Below, in pieces: positions 35,037-45,639 of a stretch of 64,000 bases of DNA. How positions within the stretch are numbered: the stretch's first letter is position 1; each line of letters starts with the position of its first letter. The translations under genes and the position numbers were made by a program. The notes under the pieces are model-generated. The model was given only the letters and a program-made list of their open reading frames with translations. It had not been told where the DNA came from and searched no databases. The stretch comes from Gadus chalcogrammus (Eukaryota; Chordata; Actinopteri; Gadiformes; Gadidae), in the NCBI RefSeq assembly GCF_026213295.1, contig NC_079413.1, positions 17,184,026 to 17,248,025 of the forward strand, given 5' to 3'.

Positions 35037-35229
35037 GAGATTTCGAGGTACCTGGTCAGGTCTTGGTCAGCCTTCAAATCCCAGATGTGGAGACTGCAGG
35101 GATACCTCACAGAGAAGACGCTAAAGAGTCATCTCTCATTCGAGTGGACTCATTGGTTTGCAAATGACCACAAAGATGCTCCCATAGGCAGATTGTTGCA
35201 TGGCATTCACCACTTATTCAAATTGTAGA
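35037..35229 (+). CDS. possible terminal coding exon, unknown family
   Basis: After an acceptor-like ttcttgaag the plus strand stays open for about 63 codons (SRYLVRSWSAFKSQMW, LTEKTLKSHLSFEW, RLLHGIHHLFKL) to a TAG at 35227-35229. Residue composition is protein-like, with several Trp and hydrophobic periodicity. I do not recognise the family; it may be the last exon of a degraded transposon gene. No upstream exon was found. Confidence 0.3.
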
Positions 35230-35490
35230 GGTTGAAGCAGTCTTCCTTGTGGTCACTTGCCATAACACTGTCATGTGTTTTATGAAAACACCATCAGTAA
35301 CATTTAAATTTAGTTGATGTGGACGGCTCTTTTTTTTGTCCGATTTCTTCAGTGTTCAGTGCCTGTTTGTGAGATATGCATTGTTTGAAAGATAAGCCTT
35401 TGATTTTGTTTATTTTTAATATGTCTTTCATCAACAGTGGTTTGGGGTTTTATAACAACAATTAAAGTGCTTAACTACTGGTGAACGATG

Positions 35491-35824
35491 TTGCAGAACA
35501 TATATGGTTTGTGTTGATTGCATGGAAAAGGGAATAACCAGTTACAAGTTATATGGTAAGAGCCTGGTAATACCATGGAAACAAACGAGGCTTCCTTTTA
35601 CAGTACAGTTTCAGCTTAATTACTGGGTAAATTGTCGTGTTTTACTTGGGAACGTCGCAGAACGTACATGGTACAAGTTTGTGTTGACTACATGGAAAAG
35701 GGAATAATGTATTACAAATTATATGGTAAGAACCTGGTAATACCATGGAAACAAACGAGGCTTCCTTTTACAGTAGTTTCAGCTTACTTACTGGGTAAAT
35801 TGTCGTGTTTTACTTGGTAACGTC
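35491..35824 (+). repeat. satellite, two units of about 163 bp
   Basis: Two tandem units (gcagaac-tatggt ... tggtaataccatgg ... ttttacttggtaacgtc). A third, partial unit begins at 44899, on the other side of the hAT insertion. Confidence 0.85.
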
Positions 35825-35899
35825 AAGGGCTGTCAAAATTGCTCAAAAATGACATTTGAATGTTCGTTTGGAAAAAAATCACGAATTCGAACTATTCGA

Positions 35900-36540
35900 A
35901 TATCTGGTTGCCTATTTTACGCAGTTGCCATCAATATGTCAATAATGCGACAAAACCATGGTTCAAATTAGTGGGATATATATATATCCTATAAACAGCC
36001 CAGTAACGTGGAGGCCTAATCATGAAAAGCCACAACTTTGTATCGCTTGCATTTCACCACCACACCTGCAAGCGCGCAAACTATAGTAATCTGAAGAAGA
36101 CGCCCGCTTCTGAATGTTACAAAGTATGCTAGTGGTAACGTTCCTTGCTTTGTTTACCATTTATCGAGAAGGCCTATTAAAATCGATAAAGAAAAAAATG
36201 CATGTCGCCTACGTCTTCCACCATGCCAGCGAAAGGGCCAGCACTACGCACCGTTCGGATTCATGAAAAAAAAGCTGTCTCGGACTTTGCCGAGAACATT
36301 GCGTTATAGCAGCTTTCACCAGCCAGACTACTAGCTCCCTGAGCTCTACTTCGGATGCTTATTGAATGGCATAGCCTGTGTAAGTCCAGCTCAGAACAGT
36401 TGTGAATAAGAAAGAATAAATGTCCATGTCTGTTGTCTTGCACAGACAACCAATTGAAATCGCCAGGAACAAAAATGATGAACGTAGGCTATAAGATTTT
36501 GTAATGTAGTGCAACCGTGGCTAAACTGCTGGGTTATTCT
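35900..36540. other. hAT left interior, no gene seen
   Basis: Non-coding. The last part borders a short hairpin (about 36549-36582, stem aacattaggctat) near the unknown 5-prime end of the LINE. Confidence 0.45.
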
Positions 36541-36585
36541 CAATGAAAAAAAAAACATTAGGCTATAAGAACCATAGCCTAATGT

Positions 36586-36840
36586 TTGCCATCAACAGTT
36601 CTGTCTATCGTCTTTGTAACTTTATATCTTCTTCTGAGTTTGACCTGTCCAAGAAAAAGGGATGATTTGACCCTGCTTCAAGCCAAATGGAGCCAACATG
36701 CTCTGTATACAAGAGTACTGGACCATGGCCATGCTAGGCCACCCCCAGGTAAAGATGAGCAACTAGTCCCTTTACGGGAATTGTTCACCTCTTGATGATA
36801 CTGCTCTTGGCTGGTGATGTTGAAGTAAATCCTGGGCCTC
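36586..36840 (+). CDS. N-terminal segment with 2A-like peptide
   Basis: MPSTVLSIVFVTLYLLLSL at 36586 starts a hydrophobic, signal-like segment whose frame closes at 36795. The next frame (one base offset) reads LLMILLLAGDVEVNPGPQ, with DVEVNPGP at 36816-36839. This fits the 2A consensus D-V/I-E-x-N-P-G-P exactly; 2A peptides make the ribosome skip the Gly-Pro bond. 2A-like motifs near the N terminus of APE-type LINE proteins are known in other animals. The one-base offset between the two parts is probably a mutation in this copy. Confidence 0.7.
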
Positions 36841-36899
36841 AGCTCCTTTGTTCTGATTTTTTGGATGAGCCACAACCACAGCTAATTTGCCCACCATCA

Positions 36900-37990
36900 C
36901 AGCTACCTAGGCTACTACCACAGTTAGCCTTATCATCATTGCTAGCTGGGCCTCTACCACTGCTAGCTGGACTACCACTACACCAGGCCGGGCTCCCACC
37001 ACCAACAGCTGGGCCTCCACCAATGCTAGCTGGGCCTCCACAAATGCTAGCCTGGCCTCCACCACAGCGAGCTGGGCTACCACCACTGCTAGCTTGGCCT
37101 CCACCAATGCTAGCTGGGCCTCCACCAATGCTAGCTGGGCCTCCACCAATGCTAGCTGGGCCACCACCACTGCTAGTTTGGCCTCCACTACAGCTAGCTG
37201 GGCTACCATCACTGCTAGCTTGGCCTCCACCACTGCTAGCCGGGCTTCCACCACTGCTAGCTTGGCCTCCACCACTGCTAGCCGGGCTTCCAACACAGCT
37301 AACTGGGCCTCAACCACTGCTAGCTTGGCCTCCACCAATGCTAGCTGGGCCTCCACCAATGCTAGCTGGGCCTCCACCAATGCTAGCTGGGCCACCACCA
37401 CTGCTAGTTTGGCCTCCACCACAGCTAGCTGGGCTACCATCACAGCTAACTGGGCCTCAACCACTGCTAGCTTGGCCTCCACCAATGCTAGCTGGGCCTC
37501 CACCACTGCTAGCTGGTCTACCACCACTGCTAGCTGGGCTACCACCACATCAGGCCAGGCTCCCACCACCACCAACTGGGCCTCCACCACTGCTAGCTGG
37601 GCCTCCTCCACCACTGCTAGCTGGGCTACCACCACTGCTAGCTGGGCTACCACCACTGCTAGCTGGGCCTCCACCACTGCTAGCTGGGCTACCACCACTG
37701 CTAGCTGGGCTACCACCACACCAGGCCAGGCTCCCACCACCACCAGCTGGGCCTCCACCACTGCTAGCTGGGCCTCCACCACTGCTAGCTGGGCCTCCAC
37801 CACTGCTAGCTGGGCCTCCACCACAGCTAGCTGGGCCTCCACCATTGCTAGCTGGGCTACCACCACTGCCAGCTGGGCTACCACCACACCAGGCCAGGCT
37901 CCCACCACCACCAGCTGGGCCTCCACAACTGTCAGCTGAGCTACACCAGGCCAGACACACCACAACAGGTTGGGCTCCCACCACAGCAAG
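36900..37990 (+). repeat. 21-bp minisatellite, about 50 units, within the LINE frame
   Basis: The unit is gctagctgggcctccaccact with the variant ggctaccaccact. It is 21 bp, so all plus frames and some minus frames remain open. The frame continuous with the 2A motif (to 38093) reads LAGPPPL-type heptads. Higher-order patterns with caccaggccaggctcccacc interruptions recur at about 37550, 37720 and 37880, which suggests expansion by unequal crossing-over. Confidence 0.92.
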
Positions 37991-38025
37991 CTGGGCTTCT
38001 ACTACACCAGGCCAGGTCCCTACCA

Positions 38026-39214
38026 GTGCCTGCTGGGTCTCCACCAGCTGGGCTTCCATCATACCAGGCCAGGCTTTCTCCACCTCTAACTGAGTTCTCA
38101 CCACAATATGGGACATGTTCACAAAATGTGCTACAACCTCAAGTAACTCATCCAACAAAGAAAAAACTAAATTCGCTAAATCCGGCAATTAAGAAGCAAC
38201 ACAAAATGCATTTCTTTAAAACCCTTAATAATGCCAAAACCATTTGGGACTCACGATCTAAACCAAGCGGAATTCTACTGGGCCATATTAACATTCGCAG
38301 CATTGTCAACAAAACTGAGCAAATGGAACATTTATTGAGTGACTCTAATATTGACATACTTGGTGTATCTGAAAGTTGGTTGACAAATTCATCATCTACA
38401 GCAGCTATCAGTATTCCAGGATATAATGTATTTAGAAAAGATAGAAACAGGGCGAGGAGGGGGAATATTAATCTATGTCAGAGACAAGTTTAAATGTGAA
38501 CTAATAAGGTGGCCTAAAGAAGTTAATGTTGAGTGTATTGGTCTTAATATATCACTTAGTTCTGCAATGTATTTTACTGTGATTTGCGTGTATCGACCTC
38601 CTTCAGCAAAGGATGTATTTTATGACCATCTTAAGACAATTTTAAATCATTGCAGCTCTAAAAAGGAAATCACCCTTCTTGGTGATTTTAATATCAACTG
38701 GGACATCAAGTCAGATAGGAAAAAAATTAAGCAGCTTACAGACAAGTACAATTTGACGCAAATTATAAAAGGGCCAACAAGGATAACAAATACGTCACAT
38801 ACAACAATTGATCTAATATTTACTAATAAACCTGAAAGAATTTCTAAGACTTTTAATCTATTATCTGGCTTATCAGATCACAATTTTATCCTGTACTTGA
38901 GGAAAATTAAGAGGACGCACCTAATGGCATCCACTAGAGGTCAACAATACTATTTCATACCCAAAAGCCAGCAACAATTCCTGAATGAGGAAATCCAAAA
39001 TGTAGATTGGTCTAATATTTTAGAAAATAATGACATCGAGGCCAGCTCAGATAGTTTCATTAAAAAATTAAATGACATTGTAATGCACTTTACAAAAAAA
39101 GGCAATTCCAAGCAACGTAAAAATGATCTGCCCTGGTTGAACAATGAAATTATTAAATTAATGAAAAGTAGAGAACGCTTTAAAGCAATCTCTAAGAACA
39201 AGAACTGCGAGTGA
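38026..39214 (+). pseudogene. LINE (L2/CR1-like) endonuclease, frameshifted
   Basis: The frame from 38026 gives GHINIRSIVNKTEQMEH and LGVSESWL (catalytic Glu), then shifts near 38440-38490. The next frame gives GGGILIYVRDKF, ICVYRPPS, LLGDFNIN, TTIDLIFTN and LSDHNFI (catalytic His). The RT linker follows (39255-39455 and on). All endonuclease motifs are present, but at least one frameshift prevents a single product. Confidence 0.78.
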
Positions 39215-39432
39215 CAGACACATTTTTACATCACTACGAAACAAAGTTCTGAGGATGACTCGCAAATTGAAAGCTGAGTTCTACATTGAGACGATAAAAG
39301 GGGCAAATGGTAATGGAAAGCTAATATGGAAAAATGTAAATCAATTATTGAGACGGGACAAGTCTAACTATCTAAGTGATCTACAGCTCCCGGTAAATGA
39401 TAAGCTAACTAACAATCTAGACATCATTGTAA

Positions 39433-41057
39433 ATGATCAACAGATTTTTCATTAGCTCAGTTGAGGAACTGACAAAGCACTTTAACTGCTCGCAGAATCC
39501 TCACAATCCTGTCGATGCAAGCAAACCAATGTTTAGCATTGAAGAAATATCTGTCCTGGAGGTAATACAAATAATCTCATCCCTAAAAAGTTCAAAGGCC
39601 AGAGATGCATTTGGTCTTACTAGTGCCTTTTTGAAAACCCATAAAGAGGCTCTTGCTGACCCAATTGCACATCTTGTAAATCTATCCATAAAACAAGGAG
39701 CGGTACCATCAACATGGAAGATTGCTAGGGTCGCCCCAGTCTTTAAGGCTGGGGACAAAACAAAACCTGAGAACTATCGACCAATAAGTATCTTGCCCAT
39801 AATTTCCAAAGTAGCAGAGAAATGGGTTACCAGAAAACTGACAGAACACTTAAATAATGGCTATGCCACTCTTCATCCAATGCAGTTTGGATTTAGGAAA
39901 CTTCACTCAACAGAGACTGCTACTTGCTATTTCCTGGAAAACTTAAAAAGTCTGCTGGATAAAGGCGGCTTTGTAGCTGCGGTATTTCTAGATTTAAAGC
40001 GTGCTTTCGACACCATCAATCATGACTTGCTTATTGCCAAATTAACCCATTTTAACTTCTCAAACAGCGCCCCCTGTTGGATGAAATCATACCTGTCAGA
40101 CAGGAAACAGGCAGTTCAAATTGGTGATTCATTATCTTCTTATCTAACTTGTTCTGCTGGAGTACCACAGGCTAACCCTCAATATTGGGCCCTGTTTTAT
40201 TCAGCCTGTATGTCAATAACTTACCAGATGTCTGTAGAAATATTAAAGTGCAACTATATGCTGACGATACTGTATTATACTGTCATGCCAGCTCAATCAA
40301 AGAAGCTGCTGCAGTACTCTCAGGAGCCATGGTGCCAGTGTCCCATTGGCTCCAAAACTGTTGTCTACATCTGAATACAAAGAAAACTGTCTGTATGTTG
40401 TTCTCCCGACAGCCAACTGCGGGACAGCAACCATCAGTCATGGTTGGTGGTGAGAGACTTGAGGTGGTTGAATATTTTAAGTACCTTGGGGTCATCTTCG
40501 ATTCTAACCTTAATTTTAAGCAGCATGTTAAGAAAGTTAAAAACACAATTAAATGTAATTTATCAAATTTCAAGCATATAAGACCTTTCCTGACTATGGA
40601 GACAGCAAAGACTTATATGCATGCAATGATATTTACTCACATCTCGTACTGTTACACAACATGGTCACATACATCTGAGAGCACTTTAAAACCAATCAAA
40701 TCTTTATTCAAGAGAACGCTTAAAACACTAGACAAAAAACCTATATACTACCATTATTGTAAAATTACAAATAAACACAAAATCATGGACTTCGATAGTT
40801 TTCAGCTGTTTTTGGATGTTGGTCTAATCTTTAAGGTTCTGAACGGTCTAGCCCCTCCACCATTACAGAATTTTATAAAGAAGAAATCCTCTACAATAAA
40901 TACACGAGCACTAACTAGAGGTGACTGCGAAATACAACGCCGCAAGACCAAATTTGGTCAAATGGTGGTGTCCATCAGAGGAACACAGTCCTGGAATATA
41001 TTACCAACACATGTTAGAGACTGTGCCACTTACACCACCTTTAAAAAAAAACCTTAA
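39433..41057 (+). pseudogene. LINE (L2/CR1-like) reverse transcriptase, frameshifted
   Basis: The first frame (39433-40374) has the finger motif YRPISILPIISKVAEKW, FRKLHSTETA and FLDLKRAFDTINH (Asp187). Near 40175 the frame slips after AGVPQ. The second frame (40185-41057) resumes with LGPVLFSLY-type sequence and YADD (residues 25-28), then FKYLGVIFD. The C-terminal thumb-like part ends near TFKKKP at 41057. The palm residues exist but in two frames. Confidence 0.8.
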
Positions 41058-41334
41058 ACAGTGGTTAGTAGCAAGCCAGACCTGCTCTCATATGTAACCT
41101 TTGGTCATTCTAATTTTTTAACATGGACTCTTGATGTGGGGACCTATTTTGTGTGTAAAAGTTTTTTTTTTATCTATTTTGTATACTGGTATGTTGTTTT
41201 TATGTTCTTGACTTGCCTTAGGACAACGGATGAAAATTAGCAATTAAGCTAACTCCGGCATATTTATATTGATGCTCTGGCTGACATATTGATTAATGTG
41301 CACTGTCCTAATCAAATAAATAAATAATAATAAT

Positions 41335-41470
41335 AACGATCATCGCAAGCAGCACTGCTTCCCCGTCATCTGCGGAGTGGGAAAGGGCTTTTTGAATGCG
41401 AGACAATTTAACTAAGATGGACAACTGCGCCTCACTGCCTTATTGTTTGCTAAGTGTGTCGCAGGATTTC
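41335..41470 (+). pseudogene. short hAT C-terminal relic
   Basis: Just beyond the LINE tail the plus strand reads STASPSSAEWERAF, then after a stop MRDNLTKMDN and, one frame over, ALLFAKCVA. This resembles the conserved SSAE-ER-FS block and following helices of a hAT dimerisation domain. It is short and degraded and lies on the strand opposite to the transposase of the surrounding hAT. Confidence 0.35.
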
Positions 41471-41989
41471 TTTTTCCCCCCCGCAGAAACCAAATAAATC
41501 GGTTTGGGGAATTCCAGATATAGCCTACTTGCACCTAACCCACCCTATGCAGTAATGAAATTGGCTTGCATGCTCAGTCCACATTGCAATGTGCCCTACA
41601 CAGCGAGAGCGGCTTGCTTGGTGTTTTAAGTTATAGCCTAATTCGAACCCGGGACAAAACAACCCAAAGATAGGCCTACATCATTGATAATTTATTTAAA
41701 CACATTTACAACGTTAACAAAATAGTGCTTAACAAAGAAGTTAACAACAATCAATGTCCCGTTCTCCCACCTAAACTCAGCGCTCCGAGCAAGTGAACAT
41801 ATAGTAATAGTAATAATATCCTACAATTTAAAAAATCACAAACTTTTACAAACACGTCCTTAAAATTGAAGCACTTAAACGAAAACAAGCTGGCTTCTAA
41901 CATTCTTAAAACAAAAAACAGCGAAAAAAACAAACAAAACAAATGACTGCAATTTACTCTGTCATATTAGTGCATTGCCACCGTCGCGC
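41471..41989. other. hAT interior downstream of the transposase, no gene seen
   Basis: AT-rich non-coding sequence between the LINE insertion and the stop codon of the transposase on the minus strand. Confidence 0.5.
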
Positions 41990-44042
41990 TCACAAGTTAT
42001 TTGCCAAAAAGACCAGATAGTCTACGTTGGAGGGTGCCAAGGCTGATCTCTTTTTGTTTACAATGTTGCCAGCGGAGGAAAAGACGCGCTCCGAGCGCAC
42101 TGAAGAACCGGGGATAGAGAGGTATTTTTTTGCCATCTGGGCAATGTGAGGGTATCTGCCGCCCGACGTTTTCCACCACATGAGTGGATTTTCTTGAGGG
42201 GGTATGGGGGATTCCTGCTCATACATGGACATCTCTTTTTGGAGCAGCAGACTGATGTCCTGCTCCTGGTTTGGGCGGGTGTCGCACACGCCTCCGAAGA
42301 GACTCTCCATGGCCGTCAACGCAGATTTGGGTTGCTGCTCGCGTGGTCTTTCGGGAGCCTCATCCCTCCCTCCTCCCACATTTGCCTTCATCTCCTCCAA
42401 AACTGCCAGATGCACCTGCCGTTTCTGGTCCTCGAGGATCCAGATAACTGGCCTTGTTCAAAAGCCTACGTGCGACCCTTTCCTCGCCATATCGCTTCTT
42501 GAGATCCGTCGCTATTTTTGCCTTCATCTCAAGCAGCGCTGGCGGTTCTTCTTCGCTTGAGCTGTGCAAGCAGAACATGAATGATTGGCAAGTCAGCCGA
42601 CGCTGTTAGATAGGCATCCGTAGACAGCGCTTCCGTCGCCACTTTGAATGGTTTCAGGATCTCTTGCACCTGCAATGAACAAGTAAATAAAACATAGGCC
42701 ATTGGCGTCACAATATATATATATATATATATATAAGGTAGGCTAAATAGACCTAGGCCTATAAAAGTAGCCTAAATAAAATATAGGTGATTATAATTAT
42801 TATAGGCCTATTATAATATTATATGTTATTATATTGATTATAATCCATACATGTTTGGACACACTGTATGCTTATTACAACAGCTTTGCATTCACGATAG
42901 GCAGTAGGCCTACTATTTAAGAAGCTCACCTTCTCCATTATGGACCATTCGCTCATCGACAGCTCCATTCGAGACAGCTTCTTATCAAAGATGACGGCAG
43001 ACACGGCCGCTTGCTGCGCTGATGCTCTGCAAACCATATCGTACGTGCTGTTCCAGCGCGTTGGGCAGTCATTAATGAGCTTCTGAGCCTTCAACCCAAG
43101 GAGCTCTTGTTTTTGCTGGAGGAGGTAGCTGTCTGCTGAGGATTTGCTGAAATGTGCAGCCGCCACTTTCAGCCTAGCGATGGGAATTTCAATGCCTCTG
43201 ACCGCCAGCCCTTTCCGTACAGCCAGGTTGATTGTGTGTGCCACACATGGTATATTAACCATTTCCAGATGTTTTTCAACCGCGTTTATGTAATTGGTGG
43301 CATTGTCAGTGGTGACACAAATTACAGACTCCTTCAGGCCATAAACACACAGGATCTCTGCAAGACATTGGCCCACATTCTCTGCAGTGTGGCTGACCTT
43401 CAGCTCTTTGGTTTGGAGCACGCTGTTTAAGATCTCCCAGTCTTCGTTGATCCAGTGGGCCGTGGCTGTGACATATGATGCCGTCGATAATGAGGTCCAC
43501 CCGTCCGTGGTAAGAGCCACGTCCTTCCCCTGCAGTGACAGCTTGAGTTGGTCTACAGTTCTCTTGTACAGGTCCGCGATCCGCGATGTCACAGTCCCAC
43601 GGCTAGGGACGTGGTATCTGGGCTTCATCTCTCGGCAGAACTCTTTAAATGCCACGTCCTCCACCACACTTATTGGCCTCATGCCTTTACAGACGAATTT
43701 CACCAACTTTTCAGTGATGGCCTCCTGTCTCGGTGCGGCCAACGAGCTTGTGGCAGCGGGCTTCAGAAAAGAATCGAGCCGGGGCTGTTTGGCCGTTGGT
43801 CCGCTCTCAAGCTCACCCGGGTGCGCCGTGGACAGATGTGCCCACATGTTGCTGGTTGTCGAGTGGTAGGCCAATTCAACTTTGCACAGCTTGCAAATAA
43901 CCTTATGCCTTGGCTCAACAATTTTTCCCCGCTGAGCCCAAAAGCCAAAAAACCTCCACACGGCACTTGTAAGGTTGCGGGGGGTTATGATCTCCCTACC
44001 CGACTCTGATGCAGCCGCGACGTGTTCTGTATTTTCAGCCAT
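41990..44042 (-). pseudogene. hAT transposase, ZBED1-like, broken
   Basis: Exon 1 is 42930-44042 (start MAENTEHVAA, donor gagaag|gtgagc). It contains a BED zinc finger (VWRFFGFW ... CKLCKVELAYHSTTSNMWAHLSTAH) at residues about 28-75, then the RNase H-like core (ALTTDGWTS, VTTDNATNY, CVAHTINLAV, CPTRWNST). Exon 2 starts near 42670 (ttgcag|gtgcaag) and continues LKPFKVATEALS. A frameshift near 42560 leads into SSSEEEPPALL and LDPR, and another near 42420 into the dimerisation domain WWKTSGGRYPHIAQMA and SERVFSSAGNIVNKKR, ending at 41990. Two frameshifts make it non-functional as read. Confidence 0.85.
42713..42735. repeat. (AT)n microsatellite
   Basis: About 23 bases of alternating AT in the intron of the hAT transposase. 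Confidence 0.9.
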
Positions 44043-44362
44043 TTTTCATCTGATAACGGTTTTTCACATATAATCATGACGTAGCTGTTTTTGGTTTTTG
44101 CGTTGCTGTGATTTGTTTAAATTTCCCGGGTATGTGTGCGTACAGTACGTACAGTAACTACAGTTACAGATTACACTGTACAGTCATTACGTAGCTATGT
44201 TCTGTGTTTGAGCTGCAGTGGTTTGTTGAAACTTCCCACGCACATGCACGTACAGTAGTAGCCTATCAGATTACGTTGTACAGTATGTGTTCTATGTTTG
44301 CCGTCTCGTTGAGAGTGCTGGTGGGCGGCGGCTTCCTGCTGGGCATTTCCTTACTTTAAAAC

Positions 44363-44835
44363 GAGGGACATCGCGAACAGACAGAGGCTCATTCACAAAG
44401 CAGTTAGGCGCTTGTACCGCGGGAGTGTTTTTTCACATTCGAATATTATGAGGGACATCGCGAACAGACAGAGGCTCACTCACAAAGCAGATAGGCGCTT
44501 GTGTAACCGAGCGTTGGCACTTAGATATTTATATGACAAGAATGACACAAGCGTGGAAGGGAAAATAGTCTTGTTTACTTAGTACATATCAGAAGTCACC
44601 CAGTCACAGCGTGAGAGCTGGAATACCTATATCCAAGTACGGAAACCCCAAGGGGATAAAATACATTCGCTCTTCACAATACTAGTCTGTTACACTTGTA
44701 CCGCGGGAGTGTTTTTTCACATTCGAATATTATGAGGGACATCTCGAACAGACAGAGGCTCATTCACAAAGCAGATAGAGGCGCTTGTACCGCGGGAGTG
44801 TTTTTTCACATTCTAATATTAATTTTCACGTTCGA
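44363..44835 (+). repeat. 87-bp tandem repeat in the hAT subterminal region
   Basis: Units start gagggacatcgcgaacagac at 44363, 44450 and 44734. The last two are 284 bp apart, exactly one 87-bp unit plus 197 bp, because a 193-bp element with a 4-bp duplication sits between them. Each unit contains cttgtaccgcgggagtg and cacattcgaata. Confidence 0.9.
44502..44694. mobile_element. 193-bp solo-LTR-like insertion
   Basis: Begins TGTAACCGAG and ends GTCTGTTACA (6-bp inverted ends TGTAAC/GTTACA), flanked by CTTG at 44498-44501 and 44695-44698. The spacing of the 87-bp array confirms the insertion size. The TG...CA ends and lack of coding fit a solo LTR or a small TRIM. Confidence 0.75.
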
Positions 44836-44898
44836 ATTCGCGTTTTTGGATACATTTCGAACGAATATTCGAACTTCGAATATTCGTTGACAGCCCTA

Positions 44899-45389
44899 GT
44901 AACGTCGCAGAACGTACATGGTACATGTTTGTGTTGACTGCATGGATAATGGAATTTATCTATTATAAATTATATGGTAAGAACCTGGTAATACCATGGA
45001 AACAAACGGCTTCGTACCCAGTATTTAAGAAGATGTACCATGACACTAGAGGAAAACTTCCTGCAGAGGTTGTTTCCAGGTAAGTAATTCCATAGTGGTA
45101 AATTGAATAAACCCTTTCTAAATGGGTGTAGCTATGAATAATAACTAAGAAAAAGTATTTTATTGGAAAGTAGGCCTACTATGCTAATTTCTATATAGTA
45201 CATCATTAAATTTGGGCTGTTACCAACATAAACCTTGGATAATAGGTGTTTCTAAGAATTGGTTGCCTAATTTCCTAGGAAGTACACAATATCGGAGTTA
45301 TTACCAACCTAAAACAGTAACAACTACACGCTACTTAGTTGAGTTGATGGGTAATAGTGGAGGTTTTACTTGGTACATCAGCTGTAATT
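44899..45389 (+). repeat. satellite locus, continuation right of the hAT
   Basis: Starts with the third 163-bp unit (gtaacgtcgcagaacgtacatgg) and runs through related sequence (tggtaataccatggaaac, tttacttggtacatc) into the minisatellite at 45390. No gene seen. Confidence 0.65.
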
Positions 45390-45639
45390 CCTCTGTATTT
45401 ACCTTATTACCAGTGGTAATTACACAGTAATACACTATAATTTACCGGATAATTCCTCTGTATTTACCTTCTTATTACCAATGGTAATTACCCAGTAATA
45501 CACTATGATTTACCATGTATTTACCGGATAATTCCTCTGTATTTACCTTATTACCAATGGTAATTACCCAGTAATACACTATGATTTACCATGTATTTAC
45601 CGGGTAACTACCTCTGTATTTACCTTCTTATTACCAGTG
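45390..45639 (+). repeat. minisatellite of about 78 bp, left part
   Basis: Units read ctctgtatttacct-tcttattaccagtggtaattacccagtaatacac and gatttaccatgtatttaccgg. The array is interrupted at accagtg by the 7-kb element and continues at 52634. Confidence 0.85.

Larger units (their letters stand above)
36586..41332 (+). mobile_element. L2/CR1-like LINE with 2A-type motif
   Basis: The order is an N-terminal hydrophobic segment, a 2A-like motif, a 21-bp repeat, the AP-endonuclease, the RT, and a 3-prime end cactgtcctaatcaaat followed by (AAAT/AAT)n at about 41310-41332. The endonuclease shows GHINIRSI, LGVSESWL, LGDFNIN and LSDHNFI, and the RT shows FLDLKRAFD and YADD. Several frameshifts break the reading frame. 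The exact 5-prime end and target duplication were not found. Clade assignment rests on the 3-prime tail and motif style. Confidence 0.78.
35825..44898 (-). mobile_element. 9.1-kb ZBED-like hAT transposon inserted in satellite
   Basis: The inverted ends read AAGGGCTGTCAA and TAGGGCTGTCAA, followed by subterminal attcgaa words on both sides. A perfect 8-bp target duplication GTAACGTC lies at 35817-35824 and 44899-44906, and the interrupted satellite unit reads straight across it. It carries a transposase gene on the minus strand (41990-44042, broken) and was later invaded by a LINE (about 36586-41332) and a 193-bp LTR-like element (44502-44694). Confidence 0.92.

Noticed and set aside
36907..37989. 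Minus-strand and alternative plus-strand long frames over the 21-bp array (valine/alanine or serine/threonine rich)
   Set aside because: By-products of a repeat unit divisible by three. Only the frame continuous with the 2A motif is kept.
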